Below, one piece after another: positions 1 through 5,681 of a stretch of DNA of 10,579 bases. The notes under the pieces are model-generated. The model made no database searches. It was given only the letters and a program-made list of their open reading frames with translations, and had not been told where the DNA came from. The stretch's first letter is position 1; every line of letters begins with the position of its first letter. The stretch is from assembly GCA_046728975.1 (NCBI GenBank), contig JBKPFU010000192.1:1-10579 (forward strand), written 5' to 3'. The position numbers and the translations under genes are program-made. This stretch comes from JBKPFU01 sp046728975 (lineage in GTDB: Bacteria; Actinomycetota; Thermoleophilia; Gaiellales; Gaiellaceae).

Positions 1-276
1 GAGGATGAGGAGCGGCTCCTGCGGCCGTGGGACTTCGTCCACTGTCCGCCCGGTACCCACCACATCTTCGTGGGCGCAGGCGACGGGCCCTGCGTGATCG
101 TGATGGTCGGGGCACGTTTGGAGCAGGAAGAGCTGCACTACCCGGTGTCGGAGCTCGCGGCCCGTTACGGGGCGAGCGTGGACGAGGAGACGTCCGACTT
201 CGAGCGGGTGTACCCGCGGTTCGAGCCGTCGCGACGCGAGCGTCCGTCGTACTGGGACCAGCTTCCGTGGACGTAA
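1..276 (+). CDS. Cupin-domain protein, 3' part only
   Basis: The first base lies inside this gene: the frame is open from position 1 and stops with TAA at 274-276, leaving 91 visible residues. The visible part carries the second cupin motif: a Trp-Asp-Phe-Val run, then PPGTHH (residues 16-21), a Gly-rich turn and a hydrophobic strand ending near residue 37. The His of PxGxxH is a usual metal ligand in cupins. The Trp/Tyr/Arg-rich tail (residues 38-91) lies beyond the barrel. Family knowledge gives a small beta-barrel that may bind metal or a sugar- or acid-like ligand; the substrate cannot be told. The first cupin motif and the start lie outside the window. No clear terminator follows. Cupin assignment is fairly sure, function unknown. 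Confidence 0.82.
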   Translation, partial: EDEERLLRPWDFVHCPPGTHHIFVGAGDGPCVIVMVGARLEQEELHYPVSELAARYGASVDEETSDFERVYPRFEPSRRERPSYWDQLPWT

Positions 277-324
277 AACGTCGGCGTTGCACGTGAGCGA
301 TGCGAGAGCTGTTCCTCGTCGTAG

Positions 325-528
325 GGTGGTCGATCAGCGACCCCGATCGAGCGGACGCGCCGTCGGAACGCGGAGCACGTTGCATCCGGGCGACTAACGC
401 TCGAGACGGTCGACGTGGCGGACTTCGACCCGGGTACGGCGCGGTTTGACAAGGTCTTCGCCGTCAACGTCAACGTCTTCTGGACGACCCCGGCGACCGA
501 AGAGCTGGCTCGCATACCCAGGGTGCTC
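325..528 (+). pseudogene. Remnant of a class I SAM-dependent methyltransferase
   Basis: Frame 1 from the stop at 322-324 to about 528 translates to a recognisable internal piece of a class I methyltransferase. It has an RSATPIERTRRRN segment (the helix after the SAM-binding Asp), then FDKVFAVNVNVFW (the strand 4 region) and ATEELARIPRVL (the helix before the usual APGG turn). The upstream SAM motif I (GxGxG) is missing. A +1 shift near 321-328 would bring a VVG before RSAT into register. The downstream APGG-LYLF strand is also missing, replaced by an Arg/Gln-rich stretch. It is therefore truncated at both ends and cannot be functional. The frame continues without a stop into the hydrolase gene, so automatic annotation could start that gene too early at GTG 415. 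Confidence 0.6.
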
Positions 529-564
529 CATCGCCGTCGAGCTGCGCAGCAAGATACTCGACGG

Positions 565-1206
565 ATGGCGACGTTCGCGCTGATCCACGGCGGTGGCGGG
601 AGTGCCTGGGATTGGCATCTCGTCATACCCGCGCTTCAGGAGCACGGGCACGACGCGGTCGCCGTCGACCTCCCGAGCGACGACGAGTCGGCTGGCTGGA
701 ACGAGTACGCCGACGCGGTCGTCCAGGCGATCGGCGATCGTCGTGGTGTCGTCGTCGTCGGCCACTCGCTGGGCGGGTTCACCGCCCCGCTCGTATGCGT
801 TCGCGTCCCCGTCGACTTGCTCGTCCTCCTGGCGGCGATGATTCCGTCGCCCGGTGAGCTTTTCGCCGACTGGTGGGCGAACGCCGGATACGAGGAGTCC
901 GGGGAAGACAACGTCTTCTACCACGACGTCAGCCCGGAGCTCGCCGTGGAGGCGCGACAGAGGGAACGCGACGAGTCCTCGAAGGCGCTGCGCGAGCCGT
1001 GGCCGCTCGAGGCTTGGCCCGACACACCGACGAGGTACCTACTCTGTCGTGACGATCGCATGTTCCCAGCGGCCTGGGCACGACGACATGCCCTCGAGCG
1101 ACTCGGGATCGACGCTGACGAAATCGACGGCGGTCACTACATCACGCTGAGCCGCCCACGCGAGCTCGCGGACCGACTCCACGCCGTCGCAGCCGAGATG
1201 CGTTAG
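565..1206 (+). CDS. Alpha/beta hydrolase
   Basis: A 213-residue alpha/beta-hydrolase-fold enzyme, probably cytosolic since no signal peptide is seen. The oxyanion region HGGGGSAWDW starts at His8. The nucleophile elbow GHSLGG places Ser68 as nucleophile. The acid is Asp163 or Asp164 (LLCRDDRMFP), and the general base is His191 (DGGHYITLSRP). This is the layout of small esterases and lyases such as the salicylate-esterase/hydroxynitrile-lyase-like group; the real substrate is unknown. I chose ATG 565 because the fold begins immediately after it (MATFALIHGG); residues encoded from GTG 415 belong to a methyltransferase remnant. No good SD precedes 565. Sixty-seven bases separate it from the downstream reductase gene, so cotranscription is possible. 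Confidence 0.86.
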   Translation: MATFALIHGGGGSAWDWHLVIPALQEHGHDAVAVDLPSDDESAGWNEYADAVVQAIGDRRGVVVVGHSLGGFTAPLVCVRVPVDLLVLLAAMIPSPGELFADWWANAGYEESGEDNVFYHDVSPELAVEARQRERDESSKALREPWPLEAWPDTPTRYLLCRDDRMFPAAWARRHALERLGIDADEIDGGHYITLSRPRELADRLHAVAAEMR

Positions 1207-1258
1207 GTGTCGTCCGCCATCCATTCAAGCTCTTCCGCCAACTGACCCCTGACTACGG

Positions 1259-1265
1259 AAAGGAG
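1259..1265 (+). promoter_or_regulatory. Shine-Dalgarno, fixes GTG start at 1274
   Basis: AAAGGAG lies 8 bases before the GTG at 1274. It is one of only two strong SD sequences in this window and decides the start of the reductase gene. Confidence 0.75.
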
Positions 1266-1273
1266 CATCAGCC

Positions 1274-1927
1274 GTGTCACTCACCCGCGTCCAAAACTTC
1301 TCGATCTCGCTCGACGGTTTCGGCACCGGCGAAGGTCAGAGCCTCGACGCACCGTTCGGCCACGCCGGCGAACGGCTGCACGAGTGGCTGTTCACCACCC
1401 GGTGGTGGAACGAGATGGCCGGCCAGCCCGGCGGCACCGGCGGCATCGACGACGCCTTCGCGCGGCGGCACGATGTCGGGATCGGCGCCGAGATCATGGG
1501 TGCTAGGAAGTTCGGCCCGCCCGGATGGCAGGAGGACCCGGAGTGGAAGGGCTGGTGGGGTCCCAACCCACCGTTCCACACACCGACCTTCGTTCTGACC
1601 CATCACCCCCGCCCGCCGATCGAGATGGATGGCGGCACGACGTTCCACTTCATCGACGCCTCGCCCGCCGAGGCGCTCGAGACCGCCCGCGAGGCTGCGG
1701 ACGGCCAGGACGTACGCCTCGGCGGAGGTCCCACCATGATCCGCGACTTCCTTGCCGCCGGGCTCGTTGACCACATGCACATCGTGGTCGTCCCGATCCT
1801 GCTCGGCCGAGGCGTCCGCCTCTGGGACGGACTGGAGGGCCTCGAGAAGGACTACGACGTCGAGGCCGCCTCCTCGCCCAGCGGCGTCACGCACGTGACG
1901 TTCACCCGCCGCCGGCTCGGGGCCTAG
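1274..1927 (+). CDS. Dihydrofolate reductase-like (RibD C-terminal domain) protein
   Basis: 217 residues, a single RibD-C/DHFR-fold domain. Visible family marks are NFSISLDGF (8-16), GAEIMGARKFG (71-81), the nucleotide-binding VRLGGGPTMIRDFL (147-160), and VVVPILLGRGVRLWDGL (171-187). Family members are small NAD(P)H-dependent reductases related to DHFR and to the reductase half of RibD. Stand-alone copies are abundant in actinobacteria and mostly have no known substrate. Their presence does not imply folate or riboflavin synthesis here, and no rib genes are nearby. GTG start supported by AAAGGAG. No terminator hairpin with a T run follows the stop. Confidence 0.87.
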   Translation: MSLTRVQNFSISLDGFGTGEGQSLDAPFGHAGERLHEWLFTTRWWNEMAGQPGGTGGIDDAFARRHDVGIGAEIMGARKFGPPGWQEDPEWKGWWGPNPPFHTPTFVLTHHPRPPIEMDGGTTFHFIDASPAEALETAREAADGQDVRLGGGPTMIRDFLAAGLVDHMHIVVVPILLGRGVRLWDGLEGLEKDYDVEAASSPSGVTHVTFTRRRLGA

Positions 1928-2005
1928 GGCGCAACACGTTTACCGTTCGTCCGCCACTCCGGCTCGGTCCGTCCCGGGATCGGCAGACGTAAGGTGGCTC
2001 AGAGT

Positions 2006-2051
2006 CGATTACCTGGCCACAGGACTGACTCACGCCTTGGCCATCTAATCG
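2006..2051. repeat. Imperfect inverted repeat beside the tRNA fragment
   Basis: Two 14-bp arms, 2006-2019 and 2038-2051, are complementary at 12 of 14 positions: CGATTA/TAATCG outside and TGGCCA/TGGCCA inside, with a 2x2 mismatch between them. The gap is 18 bases. It ends 9 bp before the 28-bp copy of initiator-tRNA sequence. No T run follows on either strand, so it is a poor intrinsic terminator. It could be an operator, an arm of a lost mobile element, or chance. Confidence 0.45.
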
Positions 2052-2060
2052 ACCCCCGCA

Positions 2061-2088
2061 TGAACCTGCGACCTCCGGGTTATGAGCC
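2061..2088 (-). repeat. 28-bp copy of initiator-tRNA sequence (tRNA fragment, att-like)
   Basis: These 28 bases are identical, in the same orientation, to 3816-3843 inside the tRNA-fMet gene. Read on the minus strand they cover tRNA nucleotides 31-58: the anticodon loop with CAT, the 3' strand of the anticodon stem, the variable loop, the 5' strand of the T stem and most of the T loop. Neither the acceptor stem nor the D arm is present, so this is not a tRNA gene. It sits 1.73 kb beyond the 3' side of the intact tRNA, the geometry left by tRNA-targeting integration. Confidence 0.8.
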
Positions 2089-2100
2089 GCGTCTGCAGAA

Positions 2101-2400
2101 CGCTTGCAGCTGGAGACGGTTCGGCGCATAGACGGCCGCGACGATCCTCGGCGCCTGTCGAGAGCCCGGTCGACTGCCTCGTCGAGTGCGCGTGAGGCGC
2201 GGACGCCCAGCTCCAGGTGGAGCGTCTTGGTCCACGCACCACGGCTGAAAACCAGCACGTCTACTCCCGTGACGCGCTGGCTCGCGATGGTGATCGCCAG
2301 CGGCTTGGTCGGCGCTCGAGCGGGCGCACGCCAGCCCGCTTCTTCGGGAGGCGCGGCGAGCGCCGAGGGCGGCGGCTCCGACTCGGGCTGCGGCTGAGCC
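2101..2400 (-). other. Minus-strand coding-like stretch without a start (possible gene remnant)
   Basis: The gap between the reductase and cyclase genes has no intact gene. On the minus strand one frame has strongly G/C third positions and reads as a Pro/Glu/Ala-rich segment. A more ordered part follows, including ASQRVTGVDVLVFSRGAW, TKTLHLELGV and ASRALDEAVDRALDRR, and it then runs into the tRNA fragment. There is no ATG, GTG or TTG in this frame between 2400 and the cyclase start. It could be the 3' end of a lost gene next to an att-like site, as with an integrase, but no integrase motif (R...HxxR...Y) is visible. I do not recognise it. High GC content alone can also produce such frames. 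Confidence 0.22.
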
Positions 2401-2425
2401 GGTGCCGTATGCGACGGCTCACGAG

Positions 2426-2431
2426 TAACGT
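2426..2431 (+). promoter_or_regulatory. Candidate -10 box for a leaderless cyclase transcript
   Basis: TAACGT fits TANNNT and ends 8 bases before ATG 2440. No SD is present, so the message may be leaderless or nearly so. No convincing -35 was found. Confidence 0.35.
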
Positions 2432-2439
2432 CTTTTGCG

Positions 2440-3762
2440 ATGCACCTCCTGGACCGGATCCGAGCGGCGGCGGATCGCATCACCACGCGCCTGACGGTCG
2501 TCGGCGCGGATCCCCACGACGACGAGGACCTGCGTGCTCGAAAAGCCCTGCTGATCCTGATCTCAGTGTTGATCCTGCCGGTCGCGGCGTTATGGGGGGC
2601 GCTGTATCTCGCGTTCGGATCGCCGGTCGGTGTGGTGCCTCTCGTGTACTTCGGCGTCCTGCTCGGTGCGATCGTGGTGTTCTCGCGCACGCGCGATTTC
2701 CCGTGGCTACTCCGAGTGGGCCAGGTCGACATCCTGCTTGCGCCGACGCTGTCGATGATCCCGCTCGGCGGTTTCCTCGACTCGGGCGGCGTCGGCCTGT
2801 GGGGAATTCTCGCGCCGCTCGGGGCGCTCGTGTTCAGCGACGTCAGGTCGGCGGCCCGCTGGTACGTCGCGTACGTCGTCGTGTTCCTCGGATCGGGGAT
2901 CGCGGGCGAGGTCATCGGCCCGATCTGGACGCCGCTGCCCGTCTGGTTCACGAGCACGATGCTGGCCCTGAACATCGCGGTCGGCGGCACCATCGTGTTC
3001 ACGCTGCTCGCGATATTCGCTGGCCAGCGCCGCGATGCGCTCGCAGCGCTCCGGCAGGAACAGGCGAAGGCCGAAAACCTCCTCCTCAACATCCTGCCGA
3101 GGTCGATCGCCGACAGGCTGAAGGCCCAGGCTCAGCCGATCGCGGATCAGTTCGAGTCGGCCTCGATCCTGTTCGCCGACGTGGTCGACTTCACACCCTG
3201 GTCGGAGCGGCTCCCGCCCGCCGAGGTGGTCGGCTACCTCGATCACTTGTTCAGTCAATTCGACGAGCTTGCGGAGCGGTACGGGCTCGAGAAGATCAAG
3301 ACCATCGGCGACTGCTACATGGTCGCTGCGGGCGTTCCGACAGCGCGGCCCGACCATGCTCGCGCGCTCGCCCTCATGGCGCTCGACATGCTCCAGGCGA
3401 TGGGCTCGGACGATGAAGTCGGGCACCTCGGCCTCGAGCTCCGGGTCGGCATCAACTCGGGCCCGGTGGTGGCCGGCGTGATCGGCCGGAAGCGCTTCCT
3501 CTACGACCTCTGGGGTGACGCCGTGAACACGGCCAGTCGCATGGAGTCCCACGGGACGCCGGGGCGGATCCAGATCACGCGCGCGACCTACGAGTTGCTC
3601 GCCGACGAGTTCGAGTGCGACCCGCGGGGGCCGATCGCGGTCAAGGGGAAGGGAGAGATCGAGTCGTGGTACCTCATTGGTCCACGGGGCGACGGCGCGT
3701 CAGCCGCCAACGGCGGGGAGCGCGAGCAGACGCTCGCCGACCGAGGGCGCGAGCCCCACTGA
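2440..3762 (+). CDS. Membrane-bound class III adenylate cyclase
   Basis: 440 residues making cAMP from ATP at the inner face of the membrane. Residues 36-60, 63-82, about 95-133, 141-160 and 166-196 are hydrophobic and form roughly five or six membrane segments. A charged helix (197-230, with LLLNILP) links them to the cyclase domain (about 238-415). The catalytic set is complete by alignment to class III cyclases such as Rv1625c: metal Asp247 and Asp291, adenine-specifying Lys287 and Asp356, transition-state Asn363 and Arg367. Lys/Asp rather than Glu/Cys predicts adenylate, not guanylate, cyclase. Such enzymes work as dimers. The tail from about 416 is polar and probably disordered. It stands alone between the tRNA fragment and tRNA-fMet, with no partner gene. 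What the membrane domain senses is unknown. Confidence 0.93.
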   Translation: MHLLDRIRAAADRITTRLTVVGADPHDDEDLRARKALLILISVLILPVAALWGALYLAFGSPVGVVPLVYFGVLLGAIVVFSRTRDFPWLLRVGQVDILLAPTLSMIPLGGFLDSGGVGLWGILAPLGALVFSDVRSAARWYVAYVVVFLGSGIAGEVIGPIWTPLPVWFTSTMLALNIAVGGTIVFTLLAIFAGQRRDALAALRQEQAKAENLLLNILPRSIADRLKAQAQPIADQFESASILFADVVDFTPWSERLPPAEVVGYLDHLFSQFDELAERYGLEKIKTIGDCYMVAAGVPTARPDHARALALMALDMLQAMGSDDEVGHLGLELRVGINSGPVVAGVIGRKRFLYDLWGDAVNTASRMESHGTPGRIQITRATYELLADEFECDPRGPIAVKGKGEIESWYLIGPRGDGASAANGGEREQTLADRGREPH

Positions 3763-3767
3763 AACAA

Positions 3768-3797
3768 CAGGAAGGCCCCGTTTCCGGGGCCTTCCTG
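3768..3797 (-). terminator. Intrinsic terminator of the tRNA-fMet gene
   Basis: A perfect 12-bp stem (3768-3779 with 3786-3797) closes a 6-base loop. Read on the minus strand the hairpin begins 3 bases after the tRNA 3' end and is followed by TTGTTTC, a short T-rich run, so it should end tRNA transcription. Read on the plus strand it begins 5 bases after the cyclase stop but has no T run; it may still act in both directions. Confidence 0.82.
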
Positions 3798-3799
3798 AG

Positions 3800-3873
3800 T
3801 AGCGGGGGCAGGATTTGAACCTGCGACCTCCGGGTTATGAGCCCGGCGAGCTACCTGACTGCTCCACCCCGCG
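3800..3873 (-). tRNA. Initiator tRNA-fMet (CAT)
   Basis: A 74-base tRNA on the minus strand that folds fully: acceptor CGCGGGG with CCCCGCT, D arm GAGC/GCTC, anticodon stem CCGGG/CCCGG around CTCATAA, and T arm GCAGG/CCTGC. Two marks identify the initiator rather than the elongator Met tRNA or tRNA-Ile2. First, the 1-72 pair is broken (C1 against T72). Second, three consecutive G:C pairs adjoin the anticodon loop. The discriminator is A (3800). CCA is not encoded (CTC follows), so it must be added after transcription. An intrinsic terminator follows at once. It is divergent from the phosphatase gene, 39 bp away. Part of this gene is copied at 2061-2088. Confidence 0.96.
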
Positions 3874-3884
3874 TCGCGGGTCGC

Positions 3885-3890
3885 AGTATA
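3885..3890 (-). promoter_or_regulatory. Candidate -10 box of the tRNA-fMet gene
   Basis: On the minus strand this reads TATACT, one base off consensus, placing transcription start a few bases before the mature 5' end at 3873. The -35 region is weak. It shares the 39-bp gap with the promoter of the divergent phosphatase gene. Confidence 0.5.
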
Positions 3891-3899
3891 GCGCGGCGC

Positions 3900-3905
3900 T
3901 AGCCT
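3900..3905 (+). promoter_or_regulatory. Candidate -10 box for a leaderless phosphatase transcript
   Basis: TAGCCT fits TANNNT and ends 7 bases before ATG 3913. There is no SD, so transcription may begin at the A of the start codon. Confidence 0.42.
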
Positions 3906-3912
3906 TGTTTAG

Positions 3913-4869
3913 ATGCGCGTCGCGGCGATCGATCTGGGCACGAACTCGACGCGAATGCTCGTCGCGGACGTCGACGACGGCCGTGTCGACGAGGTCGCCA
4001 GGCGCCTGAAGATCACACGCCTCGGCGAGGGCGTCGACGAGCGCCGGCGGCTCCTCCCCCTCCCCGTCGCCCGCGTCCGCAACGTCCTTTCCGACTACCG
4101 CCGGGAGCTCGAGCAACTCGGCGCGGAGCGCACGCTCGCGTTCGCCACCAGCGCCGTTCGAGATGCCGACAACGGCGACGCTTTTCTCGGCGAGCTCGAG
4201 TGGAGCTACGGGTTCGAGACGCGCCTGCTTTCCGGCCATGAGGAGGCGTCGTTGACGTTTCGCGGCGTCTCGACCGACCGCCCGATCGACGGTGAGACGC
4301 TCGTCGTGGACATCGGCGGCGGCTCCACGGAGCTCGTCTCCGGCGGATCCGATGCGCTTCACTTCCACGACAGCCTCGACCTCGGCTGCGTCCGGCTGAC
4401 GGAGCGCTTCCTGCGTTCCGATCCGCCTACCGCCGCGGAGCTCGACGAGTGCGCCGCGGCGGTTCGCTCGCTGCTCGGCGAGCGCGTTCCGGACGAGCTC
4501 CGTCCGGCGACGGCAATCGGCGTCGCTGGCACGATCACCTCGATCGCGGCGCTCGACCTAGGTCTCGACGAGTACGACCCCGACCGCGTGCACGGCCACG
4601 CGCTCAGCCGCGACGCCGTCGAGCGTCAGCTCGAACGGCTGGCGGCGCTTCCAGTCGCCGAGCGGCGCGAGGTCCCTGCGCTCGACCCCGACAGAGCGCC
4701 CGTGATCGTCGCCGGCGTTGTGATCCTGCGCGAGATCCTGGGCCACTTCGGGCTCTCGGGCCTCGAAGCAAGCGAACGAGACATCCTGCACGGCGCCGCG
4801 TTGGAGGCGGCGGCCCTACCGGAGCCCGAGGAGGGCGCGGCTCCGCCCGGCGCTTACACTTGCTGCTGA
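3913..4869 (+). CDS. ppx: Ppx/GppA family phosphatase (exopolyphosphatase type)
   Basis: 318 residues, the short two-domain form common in actinobacteria, in the ASKHA fold. Motifs in order: phosphate-1 loop DLGTNSTRML (7-16); ATSAVRDADN (78-87); HEEA (109-112), whose Glu111 matches the catalytic Glu of Ppx; phosphate-2 loop DIGGGSTELV (133-142); GVAGTITSIAAL (203-214); and a C-terminal SERDILHGAAL (287-297). It lacks the extra C-terminal HD-like domain of E. coli Ppx. The family hydrolyses polyphosphate ends or pppGpp; sequence alone does not separate the two, so the symbol is provisional. The tail after 302 is low-complexity. No SD; probably leaderless. The small hypothetical gene starts 15 bases downstream and may be cotranscribed. 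Confidence 0.9.
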   Translation: MRVAAIDLGTNSTRMLVADVDDGRVDEVARRLKITRLGEGVDERRRLLPLPVARVRNVLSDYRRELEQLGAERTLAFATSAVRDADNGDAFLGELEWSYGFETRLLSGHEEASLTFRGVSTDRPIDGETLVVDIGGGSTELVSGGSDALHFHDSLDLGCVRLTERFLRSDPPTAAELDECAAAVRSLLGERVPDELRPATAIGVAGTITSIAALDLGLDEYDPDRVHGHALSRDAVERQLERLAALPVAERREVPALDPDRAPVIVAGVVILREILGHFGLSGLEASERDILHGAALEAAALPEPEEGAAPPGAYTCC

Positions 4870-4872
4870 CCC

Positions 4873-4879
4873 AAGGAGG
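4873..4879 (+). promoter_or_regulatory. Strong Shine-Dalgarno, fixes ATG at 4885
   Basis: AAGGAGG, a full SD match, lies 5 bases before ATG 4885. It lies wholly in the 15-base gap after the phosphatase stop. Confidence 0.85.
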
Positions 4880-4884
4880 AGTAA

Positions 4885-5271
4885 ATGGCCGAGCCGACCA
4901 AGGAAGACGCACAGTTGATGATGCAACTCGCGCAGCTCGGGACCCAGATGATCCACCCGAAGGCGCGCGGCTGGATCTGGAGCGACGACTTCGTCAGCGA
5001 TCCGGAGGAATTCCGGTCGAAGTATCCGCACGGCAGCGAGGAGGCCGCGTACGTCAACAGCATGGCGAGCTGGCACGAGACGCTGGCCACGCTGTGGAAG
5101 CGTGGTCTAATCAGCGAGGAGCTCCTGTTCGACTGGCTCTGGGTGCCAGCGATGTGGGAGCGGCTGAAGCCGATCCTGCTCGCCGAGCGCGAGGGGGCCG
5201 GAGTGTCCGAGCTGTGGGCGAACTTCGAAGCGATGGCCGAGGCCCAGGTGGGCGCGGCCGCGCCCGCCTAG
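4885..5271 (+). CDS. Hypothetical protein, small, soluble
   Basis: 128 residues, with no signal peptide or membrane segment. It is acidic and Trp-rich (RGWIWSDD, DWLWVPAMW) and looks mainly helical. The run SWHETLATLWKRGLISEELLFDWL (about 62-85) has the pattern of DUF4760-like proteins, in which a helix pair flanks a Gly-Leu-Ile turn; this is a loose resemblance, not an assignment. The last 15 residues are Ala-rich. Start fixed by AAGGAGG at 4873. Its closeness to the Ppx/GppA gene suggests one transcript, but no functional link is known. Its TAG stop overlaps the stop of the convergent CBS gene by 4 bp. The strong SD and clean frame make it a real gene; function unknown. Confidence 0.83.
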   Translation: MAEPTKEDAQLMMQLAQLGTQMIHPKARGWIWSDDFVSDPEEFRSKYPHGSEEAAYVNSMASWHETLATLWKRGLISEELLFDWLWVPAMWERLKPILLAEREGAGVSELWANFEAMAEAQVGAAAPA

Positions 5272-5681
5272 TACACCGTCCCCTCTTCCTCGAGCGGCGG
5301 CTCGTCCTCGGCGAGCCGCCGCTGGAGAACGCTTCGGCTCAGGATCCCCACGAGCCGGCCGTCTTCGACCACGGGCACGCGCTCGGCGTCCCACTCCTCG
5401 AGCAGCTGGAACGCCTCGTCGAGCGGCAGCTCGGAGTCGAGCGTCCAGCGCGGTTCCTCTGCGATCTCGCCAACCCGCGTCCCACCGGGATCGCGTCCCT
5501 TCGCCACCACCTCGCGCACGAGCGTCTTGCGCGTGATCACTCCCAGAAGCCGATGGTCGTCGCAGACGAAGACCGCGCGCACCTCGGGACGTTGCAAGAG
5601 CCCGCCGGCCTCCTGCGCGGAGGCTTCGGTCGCGAGCGCGGCCGGCTCCGGCACCATCGCATCGCGCACGACCTGGTTCAC
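5268..5681 (-). CDS. Two-CBS-domain protein coupled to glutamate dehydrogenase
   Basis: 137 residues, almost entirely a CBS (Bateman) pair: CBS1 about 4-60 (VRDAMVPEPAALAT, then VFVCDDHRLLGVITRKTLV) and CBS2 about 70-125 (VGEIAEEPRWTLDSELPLDEA, then VPVVEDGRLVGILSRSVLQ). The tail is acidic. CBS pairs usually bind adenine nucleotides such as AMP, ADP, ATP or SAM and regulate a partner. No catalytic domain is attached. The GTG start at 5681 overlaps the dehydrogenase stop (GTGA), and there is no room for a separate promoter, so translation is likely coupled and the two made in fixed ratio. I infer it may sense energy state for the dehydrogenase; this is not shown. A longer frame upstream in the same phase is antisense-free but lies within the dehydrogenase gene and is spurious. 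Confidence 0.88.
   Translation of the reverse strand: MNQVVRDAMVPEPAALATEASAQEAGGLLQRPEVRAVFVCDDHRLLGVITRKTLVREVVAKGRDPGGTRVGEIAEEPRWTLDSELPLDEAFQLLEEWDAERVPVVEDGRLVGILSRSVLQRRLAEDEPPLEEEGTVY

Noticed and set aside
1902..3092. 396-codon open frame on the minus strand
   Set aside because: Most of it is antisense to the adenylate cyclase, whose catalytic residues are all present. Its HNPEVAGS stretch is the familiar false peptide from translating a tRNA fragment. Only the 2101-2400 portion is kept, as a weak candidate.
3768..3797. Hairpin as a plus-strand terminator of the cyclase gene
   Set aside because: On the plus strand no T run follows and the tRNA starts at once; the T-rich side is on the minus strand, so it is assigned to the tRNA.
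3815..4009. 64-codon plus-strand frame starting MNLRPPGYEPG
   Set aside because: It is a translation of the tRNA gene's complement continuing out of frame into the phosphatase gene.
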